This document shows, in pieces, positions 54,720 to 63,295 of a DNA stretch of 64,000 nucleotides. Origin of the DNA: JACVRX01 sp035697245 (GTDB lineage: Bacteria > Actinomycetota > Actinomycetes > Jiangellales > Jiangellaceae); the NCBI GenBank assembly GCA_035697245.1, contig DASSDH010000192.1, forward strand, positions 1 to 64,000. Reading direction: 5' to 3'. The translations under genes were made by a program, and so were the position numbers. The notes under the pieces were generated by a model. The model ran no database searches, was not told the DNA's origin, and saw only the letters and a program-made list of their open reading frames with translations. The stretch's first letter is position 1. Each line of letters begins with the position of its first letter.

Positions 54720-55018
54720 TCTGGGTTGCCATCATCACCGCCTCCGTCGGCTGCTATCTGCTCAAGCTGGCCGGGCTGTCGCTACCGCAGTCACTGCTCG
54801 ATCGGCCCGACGTCCAGCGAGTCGCCGCGTTGCTACCGGTCGCGCTGCTCGCAGCCCTGGTCGCCGTCGGAACCTTTGCCGACGACGGCCGGCTCACCAT
54901 CGATGCGCGCGTCGCCGGAGTCGCCGCCGCCGTCGTCGCACTACTTCTCCGGGCGCCGTTCCTCGTTGTGATCGTCGTCGCCGCCGCCACCACGGCAATC
55001 CTGCGGGCGGTGACCTAG
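54716..55018 (+). CDS. azlD: AzlD family transport protein
   Basis: 100 aa, three to four membrane helices (MIWVAIITASVGCYLLKLAG, VAALLPVALLAALVAVG, VVALLLRAPFLVVIVVAAA). Small partner of AzlC. Its 3' end overlaps the opposing TPR-like gene by 4 bases. Confidence 0.88.
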   Translation: MIWVAIITASVGCYLLKLAGLSLPQSLLDRPDVQRVAALLPVALLAALVAVGTFADDGRLTIDARVAGVAAAVVALLLRAPFLVVIVVAAATTAILRAVT

Positions 55019-55467
55019 CCGCGAGAAGAAGTGCCGCGGTAGAGGCGGCGAGCCTGGCGCATAGCCTGCCGGGCCCGGCGGCGGTCGCCTGCATCGTCGT
55101 ATGCGATCCCCAACCGGAACCATGATCGCCAGTCGGTCGGTGCCGCCTCGACCGCGGCTCGCCGCCCTTCGAATGCGGCATCAGCGGCCGCACGGTCAGG
55201 TCGCCCGCTTGGCCGGCGCGGCAGGTCGTCTACCGGCAGGCCGCCCTCGCGCTCGAGCTGCCGGGCCATCTGCTGCGACTCCAGGCCGAACCGGATCTCC
55301 CGCCAGATCACCCAGGCGCCGACGAACGGCAGCGCAATGACCGCAAGTCCGAGGAGCACCGTCGTCGGCGTTCCCTCGGCGAGGAGCAGCACACCACGCC
55401 AACCGACCAGCACCAGATAGACCGCGGCAAGGGCGCCCAGCGCCAGTGCGGCCCGGCGAGCGGTCAC
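55015..55467 (-). CDS. Membrane protein with TPR-like tail, actinobacterial conserved
   Basis: 150 aa: two N-terminal helices (LALGALAAVYLVLVGW, VLLGLAVIALPFVGAWVIW), a charged linker, then a TPR-like helical pair (DWRSWFRLGIAYDDAGDRRR). Function unknown; the family is regularly next to dapB. GTG 55467 overlaps the dapB stop (GTGA). Confidence 0.7.
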   Translation of the reverse strand: MTARRAALALGALAAVYLVLVGWRGVLLLAEGTPTTVLLGLAVIALPFVGAWVIWREIRFGLESQQMARQLEREGGLPVDDLPRRPSGRPDRAAADAAFEGRRAAVEAAPTDWRSWFRLGIAYDDAGDRRRARQAMRQARRLYRGTSSRG

Positions 55468-56204
55468 AGCTCCAGCAGCTGCTCGAGCCCGAGCGTCAGA
55501 CCAGGCAGCCCTGCGACTCGGCGGACGCCCAGCAACACCCCGGGCATGAACGAGATCCGGTCGAACGAGTCGTGCCGGATGGTGAGCTGTTCCCCTGGGC
55601 CACCGAGGAGCACCTCCTGGTGAGCGACCAACCCACGTAAGCGCACTGCATGCACCCGGATGCCGTCGACCTCGGCTCCGCGAGCACCCTCGAGGGCCGT
55701 CGTCGTGGCGTCGGGGATGGGAGGCAGCCCGCCGTCCTTGCGGTGCTCGGCGATCAGCCTCGCCGTTCGCATGGCAGTGCCGCTCGGCGCGTCGGCCTTG
55801 TCGGGGTGATGCAGCTCGACGACCTCCGCCGACTCGTAGAAACGGGCCGCCTGGGCAGCGAATCGCATCATCAGCACCGCGCCGAGGGAGAAGTTGGGCA
55901 CGATCAGCACCCCGGTACCGGGGCTGGTGTCCAAGGCCCAGCGGACCCGGTCGAGCTTGTCCTCGCTCCAGCCAGTCGTCCCGACGACGGCGTGCACGCC
56001 GCGCCGGATGCAGTGCAGCACATTGGCCAGCGTCGCGGCGGGAGTCGAGAACTCGACGGCGACCTCGGCACCGGCCAGCTCGCCGAGCTCGTCACCGAGG
56101 TCGAACCGGCCTACCAGCTCCAGGTCGTCGACGGCCTCGACCGCTTGGCAGACCGTGCTGCCCATCCGGCCGGCTGCCCCGATCACGGCGACGGTGATGC
56201 TCAT
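55464..56204 (-). CDS. dapB: 4-Hydroxy-tetrahydrodipicolinate reductase
   Basis: 246 aa. NAD(P)H-binding GAAGRMGSTV at the N-terminus, substrate motif ELHHPDKADAPSGTA, and the GTTGWSEDKL loop. Second step of the DAP branch after DapA. It is separated from the upstream M16 protease gene by a palindromic repeat. Confidence 0.96.
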   Translation of the reverse strand: MSITVAVIGAAGRMGSTVCQAVEAVDDLELVGRFDLGDELGELAGAEVAVEFSTPAATLANVLHCIRRGVHAVVGTTGWSEDKLDRVRWALDTSPGTGVLIVPNFSLGAVLMMRFAAQAARFYESAEVVELHHPDKADAPSGTAMRTARLIAEHRKDGGLPPIPDATTTALEGARGAEVDGIRVHAVRLRGLVAHQEVLLGGPGEQLTIRHDSFDRISFMPGVLLGVRRVAGLPGLTLGLEQLLEL

Positions 56205-56251
56205 GCCGCTCAGTGTGGCGCCCGACCCGGGCCATCACCAGGCGAGTACGT

Positions 56252-56313
56252 ACCTCACCAGGCCTGCAGGCCTGGTGAGGTATAGGCAGGGGTGGTGAAC
56301 GTGGTCATTCCGG
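56252..56313. repeat. Dispersed palindromic repeat, copy 1
   Basis: Contains a perfect 32-bp palindrome (56251-56282), then TATAGGCAGGGGTGGTGAAC and CGTGGTCATT. It matches copy 2 (63221-63282) at 56 of 62 positions. The position 3 / position 28 change (C/G here, A/T in copy 2) keeps base pairing. It starts 17 bases after the stop of the M16 protease gene in that gene's reading direction. The outer left arm seen in copy 2 is missing. Confidence 0.8.
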
Positions 56314-56330
56314 TGGCGGCGGAAGAGCGG

Positions 56331-57647
56331 TCAGGCGACGGCGGGTTCGAACTGGGACGGGTCAGCGAAGGGCCCCACGACACCGACAGCGGGAGTGGCT
56401 GCGAGCAGATCGCCGGCGACTTCCCGGACGTCGTCGAGGGTGACGGCATCGATGCGCTCGAGCAGCTCCCCGATACTCGGCAGCTCACCGTAGACGAGTT
56501 CGGCCTTGGCCAGCCGGCTCATCCGGGAACCGTTGTCCTCCAAGCCCAGGACCAGCCCGCCCCGGAGCTGCCCTTTCCCCCTGGTCAGCTCCTCACCGGT
56601 GATGCCCCGGTCGGCGACGTCAGCCAGCCCGTCGCGGCACAGCCCGAGCACGATGTCCACCTTGGCAGGGTGGCATCCCACATACACCCCGAACATTCCG
56701 GTGTCGGCGTAGTGCGAGGCGAAGGAGTAGACGGAGTACGCAAGGCCGCGCTTCTCACGAATCTCCTGGAACAGTCGCGAGGACATCCCGCCACCGAACG
56801 CGACGTTGAGGACACCCAGGGCAAACCGACGATCGTCGGTGCGGGCCAGCCCGGGCACGGCCAGAACCAGGTTGGCTTGTTCGGTCGGTCGCTCCAGCAG
56901 CGCGACTCCAGAGGTGGCTCGCGGGGGACGGCCGCCCATTCGCGCGGGGTCGGGTTCCATCTCGTCGGCGAGGAACCCGGCCCGCTCGAATGCCCCGCGA
57001 ACCAGCCGGACGACAGTCGCGTGGTCGAGGTTGCCGGCTGCCGCCACCACCACCCGCGAGGGCCGGTACTGCCGCTTGTAGTACCGGTTGATCACGCTGC
57101 GGGACAGGGTCGCGATGCTCTTGACTGTGCCGAGGATGGGCCGGCCGAGCGGTGCCGATCCCCACATTCGCTCTGCCAGCAGGTCGTGCACGGCGTCGGA
57201 GGGGTCGTCGTCACGCATCGCGATCTCCTCGAGCACCACGTTGCGCTCGGACTCGACGTCCGCGGGAGTGACGAGCGACGAGGTCACCAGGTCGGACGCG
57301 ACATCGATCGCCACCGGGAGATCGCGGTCCAACACGCGCGCGTAGTAGCAGGTGAACTCCTTGGTGGTGAACGCGTTCACCTCACCGCCGACGGATTCGA
57401 TCGCCGAAGAAATCTCCAGCGCGCTGCGCCGGTGGGTGCCTTTGAACAACAGGTGCTCGAGATAGTGGGTCGCGCCTGCCTGTCCTGCGGTCTCGTCGCG
57501 GGACCCGACGCCGACCCATATTCCGAAGGCCACCGACCGGACGGTCGGAACGGCCTCGGTGATGATGCGCAGACCGGACGGGAGGACGGTCCGGCGGATC
57601 AGCCCGCCGCCGTCCTCCTGCAGCAGTGTCCGGGTGCTGGCTCTCAC
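56331..57647 (-). CDS. M16 family zinc metalloprotease
   Basis: 438-aa pitrilysin-type processing protease. Inverted zinc motif HYLEH in ATHYLEHLLFKGTHRRSA with a downstream glutamate in the ALEISSAIESVGGEVNAFT block. A second, inactive-type half follows (about 220-438). Commonly placed directly after pnp; GTG 57647 overlaps the pnp stop. Substrates unknown. Confidence 0.92.
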   Translation of the reverse strand: MRASTRTLLQEDGGGLIRRTVLPSGLRIITEAVPTVRSVAFGIWVGVGSRDETAGQAGATHYLEHLLFKGTHRRSALEISSAIESVGGEVNAFTTKEFTCYYARVLDRDLPVAIDVASDLVTSSLVTPADVESERNVVLEEIAMRDDDPSDAVHDLLAERMWGSAPLGRPILGTVKSIATLSRSVINRYYKRQYRPSRVVVAAAGNLDHATVVRLVRGAFERAGFLADEMEPDPARMGGRPPRATSGVALLERPTEQANLVLAVPGLARTDDRRFALGVLNVAFGGGMSSRLFQEIREKRGLAYSVYSFASHYADTGMFGVYVGCHPAKVDIVLGLCRDGLADVADRGITGEELTRGKGQLRGGLVLGLEDNGSRMSRLAKAELVYGELPSIGELLERIDAVTLDDVREVAGDLLAATPAVGVVGPFADPSQFEPAVA

Positions 57648-59866
57648 GAAGCCGCGTCGACCTGGTCGGCCGGCGTCGTGGCGGCCTGCTCGACCACCGG
57701 CGACAGCGACAGCTTGCCGCGGCCATCGATCTCGGTGACCTCCACCTGAATCTTCTGGCCGATAGAGACGACGTCGTCGACGTTCTCGACTCGCTTACCG
57801 CCGGCCAGCGTCCGGAGCTTGGAGATGTGCAGGAGCCCGTCCTTGCCGGGAAGCAACGAGACGAACGCGCCGAAACTCGTCGTCTTGACCACGGTGCCCA
57901 GGTACCGCTCGCCGACCTCGGGCGTCGTCGGGTTGGCGATCGCGTTGATCTGTGCCCTCGCCGCCTCCGCAGCAGCACCCTCCTCGGCGCCGATGAAGAT
58001 CGTGCCGTCGTCCTCGATTGCGATCTGCGCGCCGGTCTCGTCCTGGATCTGGTTGATGATCTTCCCCTTGGGGCCGATCACGGCGCCGATCTGATCCACC
58101 GGGATCTTGATCGTGATGATCCGTGGGGCGTACGGGCTCATCTCGTCCGGCTCGGAGATAGCCTCCGCCATCACGTCCAGGATGGTCAGCCGCGCCTGCC
58201 GCGCCTGCTGCAGGGCCTCGGCCAGAACAGCCGCCGGGATCCCGTCGAGCTTGGTGTCCAGCTGCAGGGCAGTGACGAACTCACTGGTGCCGGCGACCTT
58301 GAAGTCCATGTCGCCGAATGCGTCCTCGGCGCCCAGGATGTCGGTGAGCGTGACGTATCGGGTTTCGCCGTCGATCTGGCCGGAGATCAGACCCATCGCG
58401 ATGCCGGCCACCGGAGCTCGCAGCGGCACGCCCGCGTTGAGCAGCGACATTGTCGAGGCACATACCGAGCCCATCGACGTGGAACCGTTCGAACCCAGCG
58501 CCTCGGACACCTGCCGGATCGCGTACGGGAACTCCTCGCGGGTCGGCAGCACCGGCACGAGCGCCCGCTCGGCGAGAGCGCCGTGGCCGATCTCACGTCG
58601 CTTCGGGGAGCCGACCCGGCCGGTCTCACCCGTGGAATACGGCGGAAAGTTGTAGTTGTGCATATAGCGCTTGGACTTTTCCGGCGCCAGGGTGTCGAGC
58701 TTCTGCTCCATGCTGAGCATGTTCAGGGTGCTCACGCCGACGATCTGGGTCTCACCGCGCTCGAACAGCGCAGAGCCGTGGGCCCGGGGAATCGGGCCGA
58801 CCTCCGCGGACAACGTGCGGATCTCGGCCAGCCCGCGCCCGTCGATGCGCACCTTTTCCCGCAGGACACGCTCGCGCACCACGGCTTTGGTAAGGGAGCG
58901 GTACGCGGCGCTGACCTCCTTCTCGCGCCCCTCGAGTTTCTGGGCGAGGGCCTCACGAACCTGGTCGCGGAGCTCGTCGATGCGCAGCTCTCGCTCGGCC
59001 TTGCCCGGGATGGTCAGTGCCTGCGCGAGATCGGATCGGATCTCGTCTTCTACTGCGGTGTAGACGTCGTCGGTGTGGTCGAGGAACAGCGGGAACTCGC
59101 CAACAGGCTTGGCCGCGTCGGCTGCGAGACGCTCCTGCGCCTGGCACAGGCTGGTGATGAACGGCTTTGCCGCTTCGAGACCTTGGGCGACAACCTGCTC
59201 GGTGGGGGCGGTTCGGCCGCCGCGGACCAGGTTCCAGGTGCTCGCGGTGGACTCAGCCTCGACCATCATGATCGCAACGTCGCCGTCGGGCAGGACCCGA
59301 CCGGCCACGACCATGTCGAACACGGCGTCCTGGAGCTGCGAGTGCAGGGGGAACGCCACCCATTGGTCCTCGATCAGCGCGAGCCGCGCGGCGCCGATGG
59401 GCCCGCTGAACGGCAGGCCCGCGATCTGGGTGGACGCCGACGCGGCGTTGATGGCGACCACGTCGTACAGATGATCCGGATGCAGCGACATCACCGTGAT
59501 GACGACCTGGATCTCGTTGCGCAGGCCCTTCGCGAACGACGGGCGCAGCGGCCGGTCGGTGAGGCGGCAGGTAAGGATGGCCTCCTCGCTGGGCCGGCCC
59601 TCGCGCCGGAAGAACGAGCCGGGGATTCGCCCGGCGGCGTACATCCGCTCCTCGACGTCGATGGTCAGCGGGAAGAAGTCAAGGTGCTCCTTGGGCTGTT
59701 TGGACGCGGTGGTCGCCGACAGGACCATGGTCTCCTCGTCGAGGTAGACGACGGCGGAGCCGGCGGCCTGTCGGGCCAGCTGCCCGGTCTCGAAGCGGAT
59801 AGTTCTGGTGCCGAAGCGGCCGTTGTCGAGTACGGCCTCGGCGGTGTGGATCTGCGGACCCGTCAC
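57644..59866 (-). CDS. pnp: Polyribonucleotide nucleotidyltransferase
   Basis: 740-aa 3'-5' phosphorolytic exonuclease. Two RNase PH domains (GRFGTRTIRFETGQLARQA; GSALFERGETQIVGV), KH domain (GAVIGPKGKIINQIQDETGA) and C-terminal S1 domain (YLGTVVKTTSFGAFVSLLPGKDG). GTG 59866 follows AAGGAGG by 7 bases. The C-terminal tail beyond S1 is short. Confidence 0.97.
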   Translation of the reverse strand: MTGPQIHTAEAVLDNGRFGTRTIRFETGQLARQAAGSAVVYLDEETMVLSATTASKQPKEHLDFFPLTIDVEERMYAAGRIPGSFFRREGRPSEEAILTCRLTDRPLRPSFAKGLRNEIQVVITVMSLHPDHLYDVVAINAASASTQIAGLPFSGPIGAARLALIEDQWVAFPLHSQLQDAVFDMVVAGRVLPDGDVAIMMVEAESTASTWNLVRGGRTAPTEQVVAQGLEAAKPFITSLCQAQERLAADAAKPVGEFPLFLDHTDDVYTAVEDEIRSDLAQALTIPGKAERELRIDELRDQVREALAQKLEGREKEVSAAYRSLTKAVVRERVLREKVRIDGRGLAEIRTLSAEVGPIPRAHGSALFERGETQIVGVSTLNMLSMEQKLDTLAPEKSKRYMHNYNFPPYSTGETGRVGSPKRREIGHGALAERALVPVLPTREEFPYAIRQVSEALGSNGSTSMGSVCASTMSLLNAGVPLRAPVAGIAMGLISGQIDGETRYVTLTDILGAEDAFGDMDFKVAGTSEFVTALQLDTKLDGIPAAVLAEALQQARQARLTILDVMAEAISEPDEMSPYAPRIITIKIPVDQIGAVIGPKGKIINQIQDETGAQIAIEDDGTIFIGAEEGAAAEAARAQINAIANPTTPEVGERYLGTVVKTTSFGAFVSLLPGKDGLLHISKLRTLAGGKRVENVDDVVSIGQKIQVEVTEIDGRGKLSLSPVVEQAATTPADQVDAAS

Positions 59867-60094
59867 GGGTCACCCTCCTTGCGGTTTCGTCGGTGGGGCC
59901 GCAGCGACGTCGGAGTAGGTCATGCCGTGGGTGTCGGTCTTCGATGGAAGCGCCCGGGACGGCCGTGCAGCGCACGGATCCCGGGAGCCACTACCGAGGA
60001 CCGATCCCGAACTCCGACCGAACCGCGGGCCACCTGTGGGTGGGATGGCTGTCTGGTTTGTGTTCAGTTGTGGGTGGGACGCCGGATATCAAAC

Positions 60095-60122
60095 GAGCGG
60101 CCTCCCAGCTAGGAGACCGCTC
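60095..60122 (-). terminator. Hairpin 3' of rpsO
   Basis: GAGCGG-C-CTCC pairs with GGAG-A-CCGCTC around CAGCTA (one mismatch), 15 bases downstream of the rpsO stop and followed on the minus strand by GTTTG. It is probably an intrinsic terminator, attenuator or RNA-processing site between rpsO and pnp. The remaining 59867-60094 shows no gene. Confidence 0.5.
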
Positions 60123-60137
60123 CTGGCGCCCGGGGGA

Positions 60138-60407
60138 TCATCTCCGCAGGCCGAGCTTCTCGATCAGCTCGCGATAGCGGGTGATGTCCGTCCGCGCCAG
60201 GTAGTTGAGCAACCGGCGGCGCTGGCCGACGAGCAGCAGCAGGCCACGACGGCTGTGGTGGTCATGCTTGTGCTCCTTGAGGTGCTCGGTGAGGTGGTTG
60301 ATGCGATGGGTCAGCATCGCCACCTGGACCTCCGGCGAGCCCGTGTCGCGTTCGCTGCGCGCGTGCTCGGTCATGATCGTCTTCTTCGTGGCGGTGTCGA
60401 TCGACAC
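60138..60407 (-). CDS. rpsO: 30S ribosomal protein S15
   Basis: 89 aa with the S15 signature GSPEVQVAMLTHRINHLTEHLKEHKHDHHSRRGLL. GTG 60407 is set by AAGGAG four bases upstream; the longer frame is not supported. Binds 16S rRNA helices 20-22. Precedes pnp in the usual rpsO-pnp order. Confidence 0.97.
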   Translation of the reverse strand: MSIDTATKKTIMTEHARSERDTGSPEVQVAMLTHRINHLTEHLKEHKHDHHSRRGLLLLVGQRRRLLNYLARTDITRYRELIEKLGLRR

Positions 60408-60473
60408 GGGTCTCCTTGTCGAGGTCATTGCGCGGCGCTCCCGGGCAAGTCCTCCGGGGCACTCTCGATCCGC

Positions 60474-60505
60474 GGCCGTTCTGACGGCCTAATCAGCATA
60501 TCAGC
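60474..60505 (-). promoter_or_regulatory. possible rpsO promoter and leader hairpin
   Basis: In the 133-base ribF-rpsO gap, the minus strand reads TGATATGCT, a possible extended -10, followed by the perfect hairpin GGCCGT-CAGA-ACGGCC (60474-60489). The hairpin could end ribF transcription or begin the rpsO leader. No good -35. Confidence 0.3.
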
Positions 60506-60540
60506 GGGCGGTTCACCAGGCGTAATCGACGGTCCTGCCC

Positions 60541-61485
60541 TCAGCCGGTGAGCAGTTGCCGGGCCGTGGCGACGTCGTCGTGCATCCGCTTGACGAGCGC
60601 CGCGACCGTCTCGAAACGCTCCTGGCCGCGGATCCGGTCCACGAAGTCGATGGCGACAGGGACGCCGTACAACTCAAGGTCGTCGCGGTCGAGCACGTAC
60701 GCCTCGACGGTGCGCTCGACCCCGTCGAAAGTCGGATTGGTGCCGACGGAGATCGCTGCGGGCCAGCGGGTCGCGTGCGGCTCGTCGAGACGGGCGAGCC
60801 AACCGGCGTAGACGCCGTCTGCCGGCACAACCTCGCCCGGCGGGGCTGGGACGTTAGCGGTCGGGAAACCGAGCGGCCGGCCGCGCTCGTGGCCTCGGAC
60901 GACCACACCCACGACCCGGAAGGGACGGCCCAGCGCTTCTGCAGCCGCGGTCATGTCGCCGTGGGCGACGCGTTCACGGACGTACGTCGACGACCAGCGC
61001 TCCACCCGCGCGTCACCCTCGGGCTCGACCCGTTCCACGACGAAGTCGTGCTCCTTGCCCAGCTGCTCCAACAGCTCGACGTCACCGGCCGCGCGGTGCC
61101 CGAACCGGAAGTCAACACCCACGACCACGGCCCTGGCGTGCAGGAGGCCGACGATCACGTCCGCGACGAAGTCCTCGGCGCTCTGCTCCGAACGCTCCCG
61201 GCCGAATGGCAGCACCAGCACGTGGTCCGCGCCGGCGGCTCGGAGCAGCTCAGCCCGGGTCGTGATCGGAAGCAGCGTGGGCGGCGCCGCTTCCGGTCGG
61301 ATGACCACAATTGGGTTCGGGTCGAACGTCACCGCGACCGCGGGAACGCCGTGCCGATGTGCCTGGCTGGCGGCGCGCCCGACGACTGCCTGGTGCCCGC
61401 GGTGTACACCGTCGAACACGCCGATCGTGACGACCGTCGGCCCGAGATCGGCTGGCACCTCTGCGGGCGAATGCCAGACCGTCAT
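60541..61485 (-). CDS. ribF: Bifunctional riboflavin kinase/FMN adenylyltransferase
   Basis: 314 aa. N-terminal FAD synthetase domain (VVTIGVFDGVHRGHQAVVGRA, VTFDPNP, STYVRERVAHGD) and C-terminal flavokinase domain (GRPLGFPTANVP, YAGWLAR). Makes FMN and FAD. ATG 61485 overlaps the truB stop (ATGA). Confidence 0.96.
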   Translation of the reverse strand: MTVWHSPAEVPADLGPTVVTIGVFDGVHRGHQAVVGRAASQAHRHGVPAVAVTFDPNPIVVIRPEAAPPTLLPITTRAELLRAAGADHVLVLPFGRERSEQSAEDFVADVIVGLLHARAVVVGVDFRFGHRAAGDVELLEQLGKEHDFVVERVEPEGDARVERWSSTYVRERVAHGDMTAAAEALGRPFRVVGVVVRGHERGRPLGFPTANVPAPPGEVVPADGVYAGWLARLDEPHATRWPAAISVGTNPTFDGVERTVEAYVLDRDDLELYGVPVAIDFVDRIRGQERFETVAALVKRMHDDVATARQLLTG

Positions 61486-62399
61486 TGCTCGCCCGGCCCG
61501 GCCGTCGCAAGCTCCGCCGGGTCGACGAAGACCACCAGATGCTTGGCTCGCGGGCCACGGTCCTGGACCAGCGACAGCAGCGTTCCATCCGGGCCGAACA
61601 CGGCAACAGGGCCGGGATCGATGCCAGTTCTGGGCAGCGGCGCGCCATGTGCCACGCGAGCGGCGGTCTCCGCATCGACGTCCAAACGGGGGAACACTGC
61701 CGCCGCGGCGTCGGCGATCGGCATGAGTGCCGGCGCCTGGGCGAGCTGGTCGAGCGTCCGGGCGGAATCCAGACCGAACGGTCCGACCCTGGTACGCCGC
61801 AGTTCCGAGAGATGGCCGCCCACACTCAGCGCGGCGCCGAGGTCGCGACCGAGAGCGCGGATGTACGTGCCCGAGGAGCAGTCGACCTCGACATCGACGT
61901 CGAGGCAGCGACCGTCCCGCCGCGTCCGCATGATCTCCAGCCGCCCAACGGTCACCACCCTGGCCTTGAGCTCGACCTGCTCGCCGGAGCGGACCCGGGC
62001 GTAGGACCGGACGCCGTCGACCTTCACGGCGGAGACGGCGCTCGGTACCTGGCGGAGCGTGCCGGTCAGCCCGGCGACCTCCGCAGCCAGGGCAGCTGGT
62101 GTCACGCCCGATGCATCCACGACGTCCACGACGTCTCCGTCGGCGTCGTCGGTTACGGTGCTCACACCCAGCCGGATCGTGGCCGCGTAGCTCTTCTCGG
62201 CGAGAGCGAGATGACCCAACAGGCGGGTGGCGCGGCCGACGCCGACGACCAGAACCCCGGTTGCCATCGGGTCGAGCGTTCCCGCGTGCCCGACCTTTCG
62301 AGTCGCAACCAGTCGGCGGACACGGGCCACGACGTCGTGCGAGGTCAGACCGGCCGGCTTGTCGATGACGACCAGGCCGTTTGGAGCAGCCGCCGTCAC
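61482..62399 (-). CDS. truB: tRNA pseudouridine(55) synthase
   Basis: 305 aa. VIDKPAGLTSHDVVARVRR, KVGHAGTLDPMATGVL with the catalytic aspartate, and SSGTYIRALGRDLG. GTG 62399 overlaps the rbfA stop (GTGA). Modifies U55 of tRNA. Confidence 0.96.
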   Translation of the reverse strand: MTAAAPNGLVVIDKPAGLTSHDVVARVRRLVATRKVGHAGTLDPMATGVLVVGVGRATRLLGHLALAEKSYAATIRLGVSTVTDDADGDVVDVVDASGVTPAALAAEVAGLTGTLRQVPSAVSAVKVDGVRSYARVRSGEQVELKARVVTVGRLEIMRTRRDGRCLDVDVEVDCSSGTYIRALGRDLGAALSVGGHLSELRRTRVGPFGLDSARTLDQLAQAPALMPIADAAAAVFPRLDVDAETAARVAHGAPLPRTGIDPGPVAVFGPDGTLLSLVQDRGPRAKHLVVFVDPAELATAGPGEQ

Positions 62400-62851
62400 T
62401 CCGCGGCGTCCAGATCTGCCGTCCCGGGGTGCCCGGTCGGCACCCGGTACGGGTCGGCGTCGCCCGCAAACGACGCGGTGGCGGCATCGCGGGCGAGGGC
62501 TGCGTCGGACTCTCGGGCCTTTCGGACCAGGTCGTCGATCCGCGCGGCATTCTCGGGGACCGCGTCCGCGACGAAGGTGAGAGTCGGCGTGAACCGCACG
62601 CCGGTCTGCCTGCCTACCTCGGTCCGCAGCAAACCCTTCACGCTGTCCAGTGCCGCTGCGGTCTCGGCGCGTGCGGTTTCGTCGCCGTAGACGGTGTAGA
62701 AGACGGTGGCGTCATGAAGGTCCCCGGTCACTCGGGCATCAGTGACCGTAACGAAGCCGAGCCGAGGATCTTTCACCCGCTGTTCCAGGGTTTCCGCGAC
62801 GATCACCCGGATCCGGTCGGCCAGTTTGCGGGCGCGGGCTTGGTCGGCCAC
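62396..62851 (-). CDS. rbfA: Ribosome-binding factor A
   Basis: 151-aa KH-like 30S maturation factor: VAETLEQRVKDPRLGFVTVTDARVTGDL. GTG 62851, 8 bases after GGAAGGA. The first 49 bases overlap the 3' end of ylxP. The last ~30 residues are low-complexity and poorly conserved. Confidence 0.93.
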   Translation of the reverse strand: MADQARARKLADRIRVIVAETLEQRVKDPRLGFVTVTDARVTGDLHDATVFYTVYGDETARAETAAALDSVKGLLRTEVGRQTGVRFTPTLTFVADAVPENAARIDDLVRKARESDAALARDAATASFAGDADPYRVPTGHPGTADLDAAE

Positions 62852-63162
62852 GTCGTAGTTCCTTCCGGCTCGTCGGTGTTCGAATAGATGACCCGATGTG
62901 CGGAAAGCAGCTCGACCTCCGGCCGTGCCGCCACCAACCGCTCGGCAGTGTCAAGGACTTCCCCGCAATGCCGCATGTCCGCGGCGACCACAGCAACTCC
63001 TATCTCGGTCCGGCGGTAGAGATCCTGGCTGCCGACCTCGGCGGCCGCTACCGAGAGGCGGCGCTGGAGCTCGGCCACGATCGGCCGAACGACCGCCCGC
63101 TTCTGTTTCAGCGAGCGGAGGTCGCCCAGCAACAGGTCCAGGCTCAAGGTTCCGGTGAACAG
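62803..63162 (-). CDS. ylxP: DUF503 (YlxP-like) protein, probable CTG start
   Basis: 119 aa if translation begins at CTG 63162, giving (M)FTGTLSLDLLLGDLRSLKQK, which is the family N-terminus. GGAGG (63170-63174) lies 7 bases before this CTG. An in-frame stop immediately precedes the GGAGG, and no ATG, GTG or TTG occurs before TTG 63147, which has no ribosome site and would remove conserved residues. YlxP proteins accompany infB-rbfA and are thought to assist ribosome assembly. Confidence 0.88.
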   Translation of the reverse strand: MFTGTLSLDLLLGDLRSLKQKRAVVRPIVAELQRRLSVAAAEVGSQDLYRRTEIGVAVVAADMRHCGEVLDTAERLVAARPEVELLSAHRVIYSNTDEPEGTTTWPTKPAPANWPTGSG

Positions 63163-63189
63163 CGCGACACCTCCTCAATCCGCGCCACT

Positions 63190-63281
63190 CGAAATGACCA
63201 CGTTCACCACCCGTATGGGTACATCACGAGGCCTGTATGCCTGGTGATGTATAGGCAGGGGTGGTGAACGTGGTCATTTCG
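63190..63281. repeat. Dispersed palindromic repeat, copy 2, with 23-bp terminal inverted arms
   Basis: Perfect 23-bp inverted arms at 63190-63212 and 63259-63281 (core GACCACGTTCACCACCC / GGGTGGTGAACGTGGTC) enclose an inner near-palindrome, ACATCACGAGGC / GCCTGGTGATGT (63221-63232 and 63239-63250, one mismatch). It begins 15 bases beyond the infB stop. The right two-thirds match copy 1. No coding capacity, so it resembles a REP/BIME or small mobile-element-derived unit. Confidence 0.85.
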
Positions 63282-63295
63282 GAGGGCTGATCTCC

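Noticed and set aside
56335..56360. GGTTCGAACTG resembling a tRNA T-loop
   Set aside because: It encodes the C-terminal FEPAVA of the M16 protease; no acceptor or anticodon stems are present.
57626..60112. 828-aa open frame on the plus strand opposite pnp
   Set aside because: It mirrors the codons of pnp on the other strand; composition is aspartate/arginine/leucine-rich without any domain, and pnp is certain.
60541..62550. 669-aa frame extending ribF upstream
   Set aside because: The part before ATG 61485 is an arginine/glycine-rich shadow of truB and rbfA; ribF proper begins at the ATGA overlap.
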